Position numbers and translations under genes: made by a program. From positions 55,618-119,617 of the forward strand of contig JAFECE010000006.1 in NCBI GenBank assembly GCA_018242295.1: a DNA stretch of 64,000 nucleotides. Direction: 5' to 3'. Source of the DNA: Pseudomonadota bacterium. GTDB lineage: Bacteria; Pseudomonadota; Alphaproteobacteria; Rhizobiales; Hyphomicrobiaceae. This document shows, in pieces, positions 18,898-29,153 of the stretch (positions are counted from its first letter, which is position 1; each line of letters opens with the position of its first letter). The notes under the pieces were generated by a model. The model made no database searches. It worked only from the letters and a program-made list of their open reading frames with translations, and was not told where the DNA came from.

Positions 18898-19283
18898 TTT
18901 CAAAAGGACTCCAGGTTGAAGAGGATCGAGGCCGCGAACGGGCCAAGGAGGGATGAATGCAGGGACGCGGACGCCGATCCGCTGAATTTCCCGCACCCTG
19001 TCACGATGGCGGAGGAAGTGGCAAGAACCGGTGGCTGGACGGCCCAACTTAGTCGTTCGTGGGGGCGAGGCAAGGGAGCCGTTGCAATCGCTCTTCCATC
19101 TAAGGCTCTTTCGCGATCTAACCGTTTGTGCCCAAAGACCGTTTTTGGCGCCCACCAGACGGCCGGTACGGCGAAAAGCCGAAATTCCGCCACTGTGCTA
19201 TGGGAGCCGGACATATCCTCACAGGAGCCGGTGATGGGGAGTTTGCTTCGGCCAGTGTGGCCGGAGGGGGGAGCGGCTGACGA
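18898..19283. promoter_or_regulatory. Divergent pepA / lptF intergenic region
   Basis: A 386-nt gap between the divergent starts of pepA and lptF. Both promoters should be here. I could not assign clear -35/-10 boxes by eye. A GGAGGGGGGAG tract (about 19262-19272) serves as the lptF ribosome-binding region. Open frames crossing the gap are arginine-rich and read as antisense or run-on frames, not genes. Confidence 0.5.
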
Positions 19284-20474
19284 ATGCGAATTTTCTCGAG
19301 ATATGTCTTCCGGCAGGCGGTGGGCTCGTTTCTGCTCATCCTCGCGTCGTTGACGGGCATTGTCTGGATCGCGCTGGCGCTCCGCCAATTCAACGTCGTG
19401 ACGAGTCAGGGTCAGGACACCTGGATGCTCATCAAAATGACGTCCCTCGCCGTCCCCAACCTAATGGCGATCATCGCCCCTTTTTCATTTTTGATCGCGG
19501 CCCTCCAAACCCTCAACCGACTGAATACTGATAGTGAGCTCATCGTCCTCTCGGCCGCCGGCTCGAAGGTCTGGACGGTTGCGAAGCCCCTCATCCTTTT
19601 GGCCTTGCTTGTCAGCTGCTTTCTGGCATTCGTCGGCCACATCGCGCAGCCCTGGAGCATGCGGCTGCTCAGCGATTATCTCGTCCAGGTCAGAAGCGAT
19701 CTCTTGACCCAGGTCATACAGCCCGGCCGCTTCTCGAGCCCCGAACCCGACCTCATGTTCCATATCCGCGACCGCTCGGCCGACGGCGAGCTGCTCGGCC
19801 TCGTCATGCATGACACCCGGGACAAGGCTCAGACACAGAGCTATCTCGCCGAGCATGGGTCGATCGTGAAGCAGGACGGCACGGCCTATCTTGTCATGTC
19901 GACGGGCCACATCATCCGCCGGACGGATGCCGACGCGCCGCCACAGATCGTGGCGTTCGACAAATACGTCGTCGACCTCGACCGGTTCGAACCCCAGGAC
20001 GACGCATCGGGTGAGAGAAAGCCCCGCGAGCGCTATTGGAGCGAGCTCACGCAGCCGAGCCCCGACAGCAAGCTCTACAAGAGTTCGCCTGGCCAGTTCC
20101 GTGCCGAAATCCACGAAAGACTAGTGGGTCCACTCTATCCGATAGCCTTCGTCTTCCTCATTGTAGCGTTCGTCGGCCAAGCCAGGTCGACCCGCTCGAG
20201 CCGCATGCAAAGCCTTGTGTTGACATTCCTTTTCGCCGCCACCTGCCGCATGGCCGGACTGGCGCTGAATAGCGCCGTCACGCGCGATGCCTCGATGCTC
20301 GTCGCACTCTACGGGGTTCCCACCATCGCAATCGTTCTATCGCTGATCGTCATCAAGCGGGCTGACCGCCAGCGGTCGGGATCGGCACTCTTCGGACGCA
20401 TCCGCGATGCGGCGTCTGCAATGGCCGATCTTGCAATTCGCCTCGCCATGCCGCGCCGGAAGGCCGCAACATGA
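19284..20474 (+). CDS. lptF: LPS export permease LptF
   Basis: One of the two membrane subunits of the LptB2FG transporter that extracts lipopolysaccharide from the inner membrane and pushes it along the Lpt bridge. The 396-residue protein has the YjgP/YjgQ layout: helices at about 10-30, 50-80 and 95-120, a large periplasmic beta-jellyroll (about 130-270), then three more helices. MRIFSRYVFRQAVGSFLLIL and RLNTDSELIVLSAAGSKVW, with the coupling-helix sequence, are typical. The gene overlaps lptG by 4 nt and heads the lptF-lptG-lptD-surA-pdxA-ksgA run. Confidence 0.94.
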   Translation: MRIFSRYVFRQAVGSFLLILASLTGIVWIALALRQFNVVTSQGQDTWMLIKMTSLAVPNLMAIIAPFSFLIAALQTLNRLNTDSELIVLSAAGSKVWTVAKPLILLALLVSCFLAFVGHIAQPWSMRLLSDYLVQVRSDLLTQVIQPGRFSSPEPDLMFHIRDRSADGELLGLVMHDTRDKAQTQSYLAEHGSIVKQDGTAYLVMSTGHIIRRTDADAPPQIVAFDKYVVDLDRFEPQDDASGERKPRERYWSELTQPSPDSKLYKSSPGQFRAEIHERLVGPLYPIAFVFLIVAFVGQARSTRSSRMQSLVLTFLFAATCRMAGLALNSAVTRDASMLVALYGVPTIAIVLSLIVIKRADRQRSGSALFGRIRDAASAMADLAIRLAMPRRKAAT

Positions 20475-21565
20475 TCCGCTCGTTCACCCTCACGCGCTAC
20501 ATCGCGAAACTGTTCTTCGTCGCGATCGCCTCCACGCTTGCCGTCTGCGCGCTCTTGATCTTCATGATCGATTTCGTTGAGTTGCTCCGGCAATCGAGCA
20601 AAATGGGCAGTGTTCCAGTTACGACACTTGTCGGCATCGCCCTGCTCCGTCTCAGCGCGTATGTCGAATTCCTCATCGGCTTCGCCGTCCTTGTCGGCAC
20701 GATCAGCACCCTCATCTACCTCAACCGGAAGAGCGAACTCGCCGTCATGCGCGCCGGCGGCATGTCGGTCTGGCAATTCCTGGCGCCGGGGATCGCCGTC
20801 GGACTTTTGGTCGGCATCTTCGGCGTGACGGTCTACAACCCCCTCGCGGCCCGCGGCCGGGCCAAATCGGAACAGGTCTTCGCTAAGGCCTTCGGCAACG
20901 ACACCAACCTGCTTCGCGCCCAGGGTGGCGGGTCCTGGATCACGCAGAATGGAGTCGACGGCGAGTCGGTTTTGGGCGCCGCCGCGGCGACGAACCGGGG
21001 CTTGACGCTGAACGGCGTTATGATTTTCGCTTATGATCGCGACGGGCATTTCGCCGAGCGCGTGGACGCCAACCAGGCCGAGCTCAAGGACGGCTATTGG
21101 CAGCTGACCGATGCCTGGGTTTCGCGTCTCGGTCAGCAGCCCGAAAAGTTCCAGTCCTACCTTGTATCCACCTACCTCACCCCGGACCGTGTCCAGGAGG
21201 CGCTGGGCACCGTTTTCTCGGTCTCCTTCTGGGACCTGCCCGAACTCATCGAAGCAGCTGAAAAGGCAAAACTTTCGACCGAACGGCTCAAGGTCCAGTA
21301 CGAGTCCCTTCTAGTCCGTCCGTTACTATGTGTGGCTATGGTCCTTTTGGCGGCAACTGTGTCATTGCGGTCATTCCGCTCCGGTGGCATCCAGACTATG
21401 GTTACGACAGGGATGATCGGTGGGGTCGGGTTCTTCTTGTTCTCGGAAATCGCGAGACAAATTGGCATCGCAGGTCTGGCACCGGCGTGGGCGGCGGCAT
21501 GGTTGCCCGTCGCGCTAGTTTTGATCATTGCAACCACGGTGCTGTTGCACCAGGAGGACGGCTGA
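20471..21565 (+). CDS. lptG: LPS export permease LptG
   Basis: Partner of LptF in the LPS exporter. The 364-residue protein begins LTRYIAKLFFVAIASTLAVC and has the same topology of three helices, a periplasmic domain (about 115-265) and three helices. The coupling region LNRKSELAVMRAGGMSVWQ matches the family (E-L-x-x-M-R-A-x-G). The start ATG at 20471 overlaps the lptF stop (ATGA). Its stop is followed at once by lptD, whose ribosome-binding AGGAGG (21552-21557) lies inside the lptG 3' end. Confidence 0.94.
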   Translation: MIRSFTLTRYIAKLFFVAIASTLAVCALLIFMIDFVELLRQSSKMGSVPVTTLVGIALLRLSAYVEFLIGFAVLVGTISTLIYLNRKSELAVMRAGGMSVWQFLAPGIAVGLLVGIFGVTVYNPLAARGRAKSEQVFAKAFGNDTNLLRAQGGGSWITQNGVDGESVLGAAAATNRGLTLNGVMIFAYDRDGHFAERVDANQAELKDGYWQLTDAWVSRLGQQPEKFQSYLVSTYLTPDRVQEALGTVFSVSFWDLPELIEAAEKAKLSTERLKVQYESLLVRPLLCVAMVLLAATVSLRSFRSGGIQTMVTTGMIGGVGFFLFSEIARQIGIAGLAPAWAAAWLPVALVLIIATTVLLHQEDG

Positions 21566-21568
21566 GTG

Positions 21569-24097
21569 ATGCGTGAAGCGCGGACACCGCAAGAGGGTTG
21601 CGGGTCGTTTCGCGAGGGTTCTCGGCGCCGTAAGGCGCGCGGGGCCGCTCGTGCGCTTCTGCGCCTCGTTCTTGTCAGCTGCATTGCCTCCTTCTCGACC
21701 TTTGCGCACGCGCAGGACGTCGATGCCAACGGCGGGACGTTGCCCAGTTCGAAAAAGAACAAATCGTCCTTCGGCGCCGCGAATGCGCCGAGCGCGATCT
21801 TCGGCAAGGTCAACACGAACATCGATCGCGCTCAGCCCATGCGTTTGCAGGGCGATCAGCTGATCTACGACAAATCGGGCGATCGCGTCATTTCACGCGG
21901 CAACGTCGAAATCTTCTACAACAACTACATCCTGACCGCCGATGAGGTCGTCTACGATCAGAGCGGTGGAACGCTGACGGCCATCGGCAACGTCACGCTG
22001 AAAGAACCGCAAGGCAACATCGTCCACGCCGACCGCTACACGCTGACCGACGACTTCCGTGACGGCTTCGTGTCGGCGTTATCAATTGTCTCCGCCGACA
22101 AGTCCCACATCTCCGCCGACCGCGCCACCCGGCGCGAGGGCAACATTACCGAATTCGAGAACGGCAAGTTCACGCCGTGCCAGAGCGACGGCAACACGCC
22201 TCCCCTTTGGTGCATCAGCGCCGCGCGTATCATCCACGATCAGGAAGCCGCCACGCTGACCTATCAGGACGCGTACTTCCAGATTTACGGCCAGCCGATC
22301 CTCTACCTTCCGTATTTCCAGAGCCCCGACCCATCCGTGAAGCGGAAGTCCGGCTTCCTGACGCCTGACTACGGCCATTCATCGACCCTCGGCTACATCA
22401 CCGGCATCCCGTATTTCTGGAACCTCGCGCCGAACTACGACATCACGCTCGACCCGCTCTACATGAGCAACCAGGGCCTGTTCATGAAGGCCGAGTGGCG
22501 GCACCGTCTTGCGAACGGCGAATACACCGTCAAGCTCGCGGGCATCGACCAGAATGCGGCTGACCTTCCGGGCGGAGCAGCCGCTACTGGAAACGCGAAG
22601 CTCGATGGCTTCCGCGGCAGCGTCGAGACACACGGCCTGTTCTCATTGTCGAGCTGGTGGAAATTCGGCTGGGACGCGATCGTCGAAAGCGACGATCAAT
22701 TCCGCCGCTTCTACAAGCTCGACAGCGTTCTGGTTACCGATCGCGTCAATCAGGTTTACCTGACCGGTCAATCGGACCGGAACTACTTCAATGCGACGCT
22801 CTATCAGTTCGGCGGGCTGTTGACCAATGACACGCCGGAAACGGAAAGCTACACCCACCCCATCATCAACTACAATTACGTGTTCGCCGATCCCGTCGTC
22901 GGCGGCGAGCTCAAGTGGAACACGAATGTCTTGAGCTTCACGCGTACGGACGGCACCGTTGTCGATCCCTTTACCGGTCGTCAGCAAGACCAGAACATCA
23001 ACCGTATCGTAACCCAGCTCAATTGGCGTCGCCGTTTCACCGACACCATCGGCATCAGCTATACCCCATTCGCCGACATTCGCGGCGACGTCTACCAGTA
23101 TGAGAACATCGTTGATCCCACGAGCGTAACATTACTCAATCCCGAGGAGGTTAACCCCGCCACGACTCGGATAATTGGGAACGAAACCGTCACGCGCGGC
23201 GTCGTCGACGGCGGCTTGCTCGTCTCCTATCCCTGGGTTGCGAATAGGGCCGGCGGAACGCACATCATTGAACCGATCGGCCAGATTGTTGCGCACCAGG
23301 AAAGCCTGCCGCAACGCCGGCTGCCCAACGAAGACGCCCAGAGCCTCGTTTTCGACGACACCAACCTGTTTGCGACGACGAAGTTCTCAGGCTTAGACCG
23401 CATAGAGACCGGAACGCGGGTCAATGCTGGTCTACAATACACCTTCCAGTCCAACGACGGTGGTTACGCGCGCTTCCTGGCAGGCCAGAGCTATCAGTTG
23501 ACGGGAGACAATGCCTATCTGTTGCCGGGCCGTACCGGCGAGGGCAACTTCGTCTTTAATCCCATTAACGGCCTTGAGACACAAAAGTCCGACTACGTCC
23601 TCGGCGCCTATTTCGCACCGATCTCCGATTTTAGGATCATTTCGCAGAGCCGGTTTAACGAATCCAACCTCGCTTTGAAACGCGAGGATCTCGCCGCGGT
23701 CGCGAAATACGGCCCGCTGTCGGCTCAGGTAGGCTATTCGTATGACGCCGACGCCCTGTTTACGGACCCCGAAAATCCGGACGTGATCGCCGTTTCGACG
23801 CCGCTGCAGGAAGTCCTGGGCGCGGTCACTTTGCAGCTGACGAACCGTTGGAGCGTTGGCGGCTCGACACGCTATGATATCGAAACCGGCGACTTCCGGT
23901 ATGATAGCGTTAATCTCAAATACGCCGACGAATGCTTCGTCCTGACCGCCTCGTATATCCAGTCCAATTACTCCGATCTCTCGATCACACCCGACCAGAC
24001 GGTCATGTTGCGGTTCGAATTCAAGCATCTCGGAGATTTTGCGGCCTCGACCGGCAATCTGGACTTCAATATGGGCGGCGACCAGCGTACGAACTGA
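21569..24097 (+). CDS. lptD: LPS assembly outer-membrane protein LptD
   Basis: LptD is the 26-strand outer-membrane barrel that, with LptE, inserts LPS in the outer leaflet. The 842-residue protein has a long N-terminal region with a signal peptide ending FAHAQDVDANG, an OstA/LptA-like jellyroll (about 90-230, QGDQLIYDKSGDRVISRGNV and DRYTLTDDFRDGFV), and the barrel domain containing LYLPYFQSPDP, KSGFLTPDYG and ECFVLTASYIQ. The end MLRFEFKHLGDF is typical. The ATG at 21569 (GTG 21566 also possible) sits 3 nt after the lptG stop. Confidence 0.94.
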   Translation: MREARTPQEGCGSFREGSRRRKARGAARALLRLVLVSCIASFSTFAHAQDVDANGGTLPSSKKNKSSFGAANAPSAIFGKVNTNIDRAQPMRLQGDQLIYDKSGDRVISRGNVEIFYNNYILTADEVVYDQSGGTLTAIGNVTLKEPQGNIVHADRYTLTDDFRDGFVSALSIVSADKSHISADRATRREGNITEFENGKFTPCQSDGNTPPLWCISAARIIHDQEAATLTYQDAYFQIYGQPILYLPYFQSPDPSVKRKSGFLTPDYGHSSTLGYITGIPYFWNLAPNYDITLDPLYMSNQGLFMKAEWRHRLANGEYTVKLAGIDQNAADLPGGAAATGNAKLDGFRGSVETHGLFSLSSWWKFGWDAIVESDDQFRRFYKLDSVLVTDRVNQVYLTGQSDRNYFNATLYQFGGLLTNDTPETESYTHPIINYNYVFADPVVGGELKWNTNVLSFTRTDGTVVDPFTGRQQDQNINRIVTQLNWRRRFTDTIGISYTPFADIRGDVYQYENIVDPTSVTLLNPEEVNPATTRIIGNETVTRGVVDGGLLVSYPWVANRAGGTHIIEPIGQIVAHQESLPQRRLPNEDAQSLVFDDTNLFATTKFSGLDRIETGTRVNAGLQYTFQSNDGGYARFLAGQSYQLTGDNAYLLPGRTGEGNFVFNPINGLETQKSDYVLGAYFAPISDFRIISQSRFNESNLALKREDLAAVAKYGPLSAQVGYSYDADALFTDPENPDVIAVSTPLQEVLGAVTLQLTNRWSVGGSTRYDIETGDFRYDSVNLKYADECFVLTASYIQSNYSDLSITPDQTVMLRFEFKHLGDFAASTGNLDFNMGGDQRTN

Positions 24098-24238
24098 TCC
24101 GGCTGGCGGCGCCTGTACCCCTGAACCATGGGGGATCGGATTTTGGCCATTCTTGATGTGGATAAGCCCCCAGTCACCGGCCGCAGGCGCGGTATCCTGA
24201 CGCCCAAGCCGATTCGGACTTATGGATGTCATTCAAGC

Positions 24239-25576
24239 ATGCCCATGCCTCGGACCAGTGCCGCTCAATTCTCAGCCCATGCAGTGCGATGCGCGCTCGC
24301 CGGCCTCGCAAGTCTCGCGATGTCGTTCGCCGCGGCCGCACAAGGCGGCACGGTCGCGGTGACGGGCGACGGCACGTCGTCTCTGCCGAAGCCCGCAGTT
24401 GGTGATTCCACCGCCGACCCATCCACCGATGGTCAGGGCAAAGGCAAAAATCAGAAGAAGAAGCAGTCGCCGAAGGCCGCAGCCGCCGAGGAGGCAGGCC
24501 GGGATTTGGCCGCGCCTTCCAAAGACCAGCGCGCGATAGCAGTGCTCGTCAATGACGAGCCGATCACCGGCTTCGAGCTCGATCAACGGGCGATGATGCT
24601 GAGCGGCACCAACATTCAGCAGCAGGCGAAAGCCAACTTCGAGGCCATCGTCAAAAATCCGAAGACGTCGGAACGCCTCAAGGCGATCCTGCAGGAAACG
24701 GTGAAGGCAAACGAAGGAAAATCGCGCGACGAGATCATCGCGATTTTCGAGCGCCGCAAAAAAGAGTTCGGCATGAGCCTGCAGAAGCAGGCGTTCGAAG
24801 GCGCCAGGAACGCGGCGCTTCCCGCCATGAAGAAGCAGGCGCTCGAAGAGCTGATCGATGACCGGCTCAAGATGCAGGAAGCCAAGAAGCAGAGCGTCAC
24901 GATCGAAGATGCCGAGGTTGACCGCATCGTCACCGGCATCGCCGAACGCAATAAAATGACGCTCGAGCAATTCACGAAGCAGATCGGCGGCAGCGTCGAG
25001 CCGATCAAGGCGCGCATCAAGGCAACGCTCTCTTGGAATGAGGTCGTGCGCCGCCGGTTCGGTCCCTTGATCAACGTCACCAACAAGGACGTCGATAAGC
25101 TCGTCGCGGCGACCTCTGTCGCCGGCAACGACGATGTCGAATTGCAGGTGCAGCGCGTTCGGATTTCGATGCCCGTCAAGATCGAGGAGAATGGCGTCGC
25201 TGCGCGCATCCAGGAGGCCGACAAGATCAAGTCGAAGTTCGCCGGCTGCCAGACGACGGCCGCGGCGGTCACCGGCGTTCCTGGCGCGACGTTCGAAGAT
25301 CTCGGCAAGCGCCGGCCTTCGACAATCTCCGAGCCGACCCGGACGCTTCTGGTCAACGCCAGCGACGGCGAAATGCTCCCCCCGACCGTGAATGACGGGG
25401 CGATCGAGCTGTGGGTCGTTTGCGGCCGCAATGTCGTGAAAGCCGTCGACGAGAAGCGCAACCAGGCTGAAGGCGAACTCAAGCAGAAAGAGTTCGAGCT
25501 GATGGCCAAACGCTATCTGAAAGACCTGCGCGAAGACGCCCACATCGAGTACCGGATAAATGTCGGTTCCAAGTAA
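24239..25576 (+). CDS. surA: SurA-like periplasmic chaperone / peptidyl-prolyl isomerase
   Basis: A periplasmic chaperone that carries outer-membrane proteins such as LptD to the Bam machinery. The 445-residue protein has a signal peptide (RCALAGLASLAMSFAAAAQ), a long Lys/Ala-rich linker, a SurA N-terminal domain (IAVLVNDEPITGFELDQRAMM through EELIDDRLKMQEAKKQ and the VDRIVTGIAERNKMTLEQF helices) and a poorly conserved C-terminal part where a parvulin domain would lie. An in-frame start at 24128 would precede the signal peptide; 24239 is preferred. Position after lptD is the usual one. The parvulin active site is not obvious, so chaperone activity is more certain than isomerase activity. Confidence 0.85.
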   Translation: MPMPRTSAAQFSAHAVRCALAGLASLAMSFAAAAQGGTVAVTGDGTSSLPKPAVGDSTADPSTDGQGKGKNQKKKQSPKAAAAEEAGRDLAAPSKDQRAIAVLVNDEPITGFELDQRAMMLSGTNIQQQAKANFEAIVKNPKTSERLKAILQETVKANEGKSRDEIIAIFERRKKEFGMSLQKQAFEGARNAALPAMKKQALEELIDDRLKMQEAKKQSVTIEDAEVDRIVTGIAERNKMTLEQFTKQIGGSVEPIKARIKATLSWNEVVRRRFGPLINVTNKDVDKLVAATSVAGNDDVELQVQRVRISMPVKIEENGVAARIQEADKIKSKFAGCQTTAAAVTGVPGATFEDLGKRRPSTISEPTRTLLVNASDGEMLPPTVNDGAIELWVVCGRNVVKAVDEKRNQAEGELKQKEFELMAKRYLKDLREDAHIEYRINVGSK

Positions 25577-26609
25577 GGAGCCGCACGCGCCCCTGGCACT
25601 GACGATGGGCGACGCTGCGGGGATCGGCCCCGAGCTTGCCCTTCAAGCCTGGCGAGACCGTTTCGCCGATCGATTGCCCGCGTTCGTTCTCTATGCGGAT
25701 GTCGACCTGATGCGCGCCACCGCGCACGCGGCCGGCGTTGATCAGGCACGCATCGTACCCGTGGCGGATCTGTCGGCCGGCGCGGAGGTCTTTGAGGATG
25801 CGCTTCCGGTCTTCCCCATTCCCCTCGCCGAGCCTGCGAAGCCGGGGAACCCGTCGGTCAACAATGGGCCTGCCACGATCAATGCCATCCGCACCGCCGT
25901 GGCGGACGTCGCCGCCGGCCGCGCGTCGGCCGTCGTGACGAACCCGATCGCGAAATCGGTGCTCTATGGAGCGGGCTTCGAATTTCCGGGACATACGGAA
26001 TATCTCGGCGCACTGGCGGCGGAATTTTGGCCCCGCGAGCCTGCCGACCCGGTGATGCTGCTTGCCTCATCAGAGCTTCGCGTCGTGCCGCTGACGATCC
26101 ACGTCCCGCTGAAGGACGTGCCCGCCTTGCTGACGGCCGATAAGATCATCAAGACCGCGCGTATTATGGCGGCGTCGCTGCGGCGTGATTTCGGCATCGA
26201 AAGCCCGCGAATTGCCGTCGCGGGACTGAACCCACATGCCGGCGAAGACGGCGCGCTCGGCTCGGAAGATTCCGCGATCATACGCCCCGCAATCGAAGCC
26301 TTGCAGGCCGAGGGGCTTAACGTGACCGGTCCACACGCCGCCGACACGATGTTTCACGAAGCCGCTCGCAAGACGTATGATGCAGCGCTCGCCATGTATC
26401 ACGATCAAGGATTGATCCCAATCAAGACGCTGGCCTTCGATGAAGGGGTCAACGCCACGATCGGCCTGCCGTTCGTTCGCACCTCCCCCGATCACGGTAC
26501 GGCCTTCGGCATTGCCGGCAAAGGCGTTGCATCGGCCGCGAGTCTCAAGGCCGCCCTGAAACTCGCAGGCGAGATGAGCGCGCGCCGCCGTCGCGCGGGC
26601 ACAACATGA
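25560..26609 (+). CDS. pdxA: 4-hydroxythreonine-4-phosphate dehydrogenase PdxA
   Basis: An NAD-dependent, metal-using enzyme of the DXP-dependent pyridoxal-phosphate pathway. The 349-residue protein has [80 protein letters not shown] and [14 protein letters not shown], matching the family's substrate and zinc-binding His residues. The ATG at 25560 overlaps the end of surA by 17 nt in another frame, so translation may be coupled. It overlaps ksgA by 4 nt downstream. Confidence 0.96.
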   Translation: MSVPSKEPHAPLALTMGDAAGIGPELALQAWRDRFADRLPAFVLYADVDLMRATAHAAGVDQARIVPVADLSAGAEVFEDALPVFPIPLAEPAKPGNPSVNNGPATINAIRTAVADVAAGRASAVVTNPIAKSVLYGAGFEFPGHTEYLGALAAEFWPREPADPVMLLASSELRVVPLTIHVPLKDVPALLTADKIIKTARIMAASLRRDFGIESPRIAVAGLNPHAGEDGALGSEDSAIIRPAIEALQAEGLNVTGPHAADTMFHEAARKTYDAALAMYHDQGLIPIKTLAFDEGVNATIGLPFVRTSPDHGTAFGIAGKGVASAASLKAALKLAGEMSARRRRAGTT

Positions 26610-27484
26610 AGGCCTCCACCGCTCCGGACGGACTGCCGCCCCTTCGCGAAATCATCGAACGCTATGGCCTCAGCGCCAAGAAATCGCTCGGACAGAATTT
26701 TCTGCTCGACCTCAATCTGACGCGAAAGATCGCGCGCCTCGCTGGCGATTTGAGCGATCGGACCGTCGTTGAAGTCGGCCCCGGACCTGGCGGCCTGACG
26801 CGCGCACTCCTGATCGAAGGCGCTAAGCGCGTCGTTGCCATCGAACGCGATGACCGTTGCCTCCCAGCGCTCGCGGAAATTGCGGAGCGGTTCCCCGGCA
26901 GGCTTGAAGTCCACGCCGACGATGCCCTCGATGCCGATTGGCGAACGATGCTGGCCGGCGCGGGGAAGGTCACGGTTGCGGCGAACCTTCCCTATGGCAT
27001 CGCCTCGCTGCTGCTCGTGAATTGGCTCGAAACCGAACCCTGGCCGCCGTGGTACGACCGCATGGTCTTGATGTTCCAGCGCGAGGTTGCCGAACGCATC
27101 GTCGCGGCACCGAAGTCGAAGGCCTACGGCCGGCTTTCCGTCCTCGCTCAATGGCGGACGGAGGCGAAGATCGTCATGAACCTGCCGCCGGAAGCCTTCA
27201 CGCCGCCGCCGAAAGTTGCATCAGCCATCGTTGAGTTTCGCCCGCGCGCAAATCCGGAGCCCCGCTGCGATGTCAAAACGCTTGCCCGCGTCACGGCGGC
27301 AGCCTTCGGCCAGCGCCGCAAGATGCTTCGCTCGAGCCTGAAACAGTTGACGCCGTTTCCCGAGCTTCTTCTGCAGCGCGCTGGGCTCTCGCCCGAACGG
27401 CGCGCCGAGGAACTCTCCGTTTTGGATTTCGCCCGCCTCGCCGCAATTCTCGACGAAGGCGGAAAGGCGCCCGCGGAAGCCTAA
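26606..27484 (+). CDS. rsmA: 16S rRNA dimethyladenosine transferase KsgA (RsmA)
   Basis: KsgA dimethylates A1518 and A1519 in helix 45 of 16S rRNA and acts as a late assembly checkpoint. The 292-residue protein has [20 protein letters not shown], the SAM motif [27 protein letters not shown] (motif II), and the catalytic motif [10 protein letters not shown], followed by [14 protein letters not shown]. It is the last gene of the lptF run, overlapping pdxA by 4 nt (ATGA), and its stop overlaps the gmk stop by 4 nt on the other strand. Confidence 0.96.
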   Translation: MKASTAPDGLPPLREIIERYGLSAKKSLGQNFLLDLNLTRKIARLAGDLSDRTVVEVGPGPGGLTRALLIEGAKRVVAIERDDRCLPALAEIAERFPGRLEVHADDALDADWRTMLAGAGKVTVAANLPYGIASLLLVNWLETEPWPPWYDRMVLMFQREVAERIVAAPKSKAYGRLSVLAQWRTEAKIVMNLPPEAFTPPPKVASAIVEFRPRANPEPRCDVKTLARVTAAAFGQRRKMLRSSLKQLTPFPELLLQRAGLSPERRAEELSVLDFARLAAILDEGGKAPAEA

Positions 27485-28182
27485 AGGGCAGACTGCAATT
27501 TGCGAACGAAGTCCGATAGCCCGAGCTGGCGGCCGCGCTTCAGCCGCTCGGCGAGAAGAATGGCAAGCGCCGCCGCCGTGCTCTGTTCGATGTGCGAGTT
27601 GACGAGCACGTAATCATATTCCGGCCAATGGCTGATCTCGGACGCTGCCGCCGCCATGCGCTTCGCAACGACGTCCGCCGGATCCTGCGCCCGCGATTTC
27701 AGCCGGTTCTCGAGCACGTCGCCCGATGGCGGCAGAACGAACACCCTGACGACATCGCCGGGCATCTTCTCGGACAGCTGCTGCGCCCCCTGCCAGTCGA
27801 TATCGAAGAGAACATCGCGGCCTTCGCGAATGGCCTCTTCGACCGGAGCGCGCGGCGTGCCGTAATAGTTGTCGAAGACGCGCGCCCACTCGAGAAGCTC
27901 ACCGCGCTGCTTCATGCCCTCGAATGCGGCGTGATCGACGAAGTGATAGTCGACCCCATCTTGTTCGCCCGGACGCGGCGCCCGCGTGGTGACGGAAACC
28001 GACATCTCGATGTTGCTGTCGGCGGCGAGGACGCGCCGCGCCAGCGTCGTCTTGCCCGCGCCTGACGGCGACGAGACGATATAGAGCAAGCCCCGGCGCG
28101 CGATGTGCGGCTCGGCGATGCTCTCGTTGCTTGAACTGTGGTTCGAAGTGTCGGCGGCGTTTTTGGTCATTCTATTCGACAT
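27481..28182 (-). CDS. gmk: Guanylate kinase
   Basis: Gmk converts GMP to GDP with ATP. The 233-residue protein has P-loop [19 protein letters not shown], then [21 protein letters not shown] (GMP-binding), [29 protein letters not shown] and [18 protein letters not shown] Ser/Asn-rich N-terminal stretch of about 28 residues precedes the core, so a later start is possible. Its start overlaps the end of yicC by 11 nt. It is the distal gene of the fabD-to-gmk minus-strand block. Confidence 0.96.
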   Translation of the reverse strand: MSNRMTKNAADTSNHSSSNESIAEPHIARRGLLYIVSSPSGAGKTTLARRVLAADSNIEMSVSVTTRAPRPGEQDGVDYHFVDHAAFEGMKQRGELLEWARVFDNYYGTPRAPVEEAIREGRDVLFDIDWQGAQQLSEKMPGDVVRVFVLPPSGDVLENRLKSRAQDPADVVAKRMAAAASEISHWPEYDYVLVNSHIEQSTAAALAILLAERLKRGRQLGLSDFVRKLQSAL

Positions 28183-29062
28183 TTTGCACTTGTTCGCGAA
28201 GCTGGTCGATGACCGTCTTCAATTGCAGGCCGAGCCGCGTAATATCGACCGCATTGGCCTTGGAGCAAAGCGTATTGGCTTCGCGATTGAATTCCTGCGC
28301 CAGAAAATCGAGCTTTCGCCCAACGGCGCCGGGCTCTCCGATGATGTCGCGGGCTCCCGCAACGTGCGCGGCAAGCCTCTGCAGTTCTTCCTCGACGTCG
28401 GCGCGCGTCGCCAGCAGCATGGCTTCCTGATGGAGGCGGTCCTGATCGAGGGCCGCCGTCGCCTCGAAGAGACGCGCAATGGCATCCTTGAGCCGGCTGG
28501 CGATGGCTTCCGGTGATCGCGAAGGCGATGCGCGCACCTCCCCCGCCAGACGCTCGATCTGCGCGAGTTGATCGCGCACGATCTCAGCGAGCCGCGTGCC
28601 CTCAGCCCGCCGCGCTTCGCCAAGTTTGTCGAGCGTCGCTTCGAGGCTGCGCAGAACCGCACTTTCACGCGCCGCGCGGGCCTCACTGTCCTCGACCGTT
28701 TGATCCGCAGTCTCGAGAACGCCCTTGATCATGAGAAACTGCGCCGCATCCGGCTTCGACGCACCCGATAGCGCCGAAACCCGTTCCGCAGCCTTCATGA
28801 CGTCCGCGAGCACGAGTTCGTTCAACCGGACGGATCCATTGCCCTGCTGCCGTTCGAGCGCGAGCGATAGCGCGATGTTGCCGCGCGCGAACCGCTTGGA
28901 AACGGCGTCGCGCGCCGCGACTTCGAGCGCCTCGTAGCCCGGCGGCAGGCGCAAGCGAACATCAAGCCCGCGGCCGTTGACGCTGCGCGCTTCCCATGTC
29001 CATGCGAGGCCATCGTTCGAGCCATCGACACGGGCAAATCCCGTCATGCTGGATATTGTCAT
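28172..29062 (-). CDS. YicC family endoribonuclease-like protein
   Basis: YicC-family proteins are stress-linked endoribonucleases that can act on small RNAs (known for E. coli YicC). The 296-residue protein begins SSMTGFARVDG, has SVNGRGLDVRLRLPPGYEALE in the conserved N-terminal domain and the C-terminal DUF1732 part with GRKLDFLAQEFNREANTLCS and [15 protein letters not shown]. The ATG at 29062 puts the SSMTGFAR motif at residues 4-11; a start 15 nt upstream is also open. It overlaps gmk and follows mltG after 91 nt. Confidence 0.93.
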   Translation of the reverse strand: MTISSMTGFARVDGSNDGLAWTWEARSVNGRGLDVRLRLPPGYEALEVAARDAVSKRFARGNIALSLALERQQGNGSVRLNELVLADVMKAAERVSALSGASKPDAAQFLMIKGVLETADQTVEDSEARAARESAVLRSLEATLDKLGEARRAEGTRLAEIVRDQLAQIERLAGEVRASPSRSPEAIASRLKDAIARLFEATAALDQDRLHQEAMLLATRADVEEELQRLAAHVAGARDIIGEPGAVGRKLDFLAQEFNREANTLCSKANAVDITRLGLQLKTVIDQLREQVQNVE

Positions 29063-29153
29063 CGGGGAAGGTCTCATCGACGGGTGAGCTATGCGGCGCG
29101 CAACTTAACGGGAAGCGCCGCGCCCGCCAACAGGACTTATGGTCGAGCCCTAT

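Noticed and set aside
17389-19353. A 654-codon plus-strand open frame over pepA
   Set aside because: Composition (Arg, Asp, His, Leu) is that of an antisense shadow and pepA is clearly real on the other strand.
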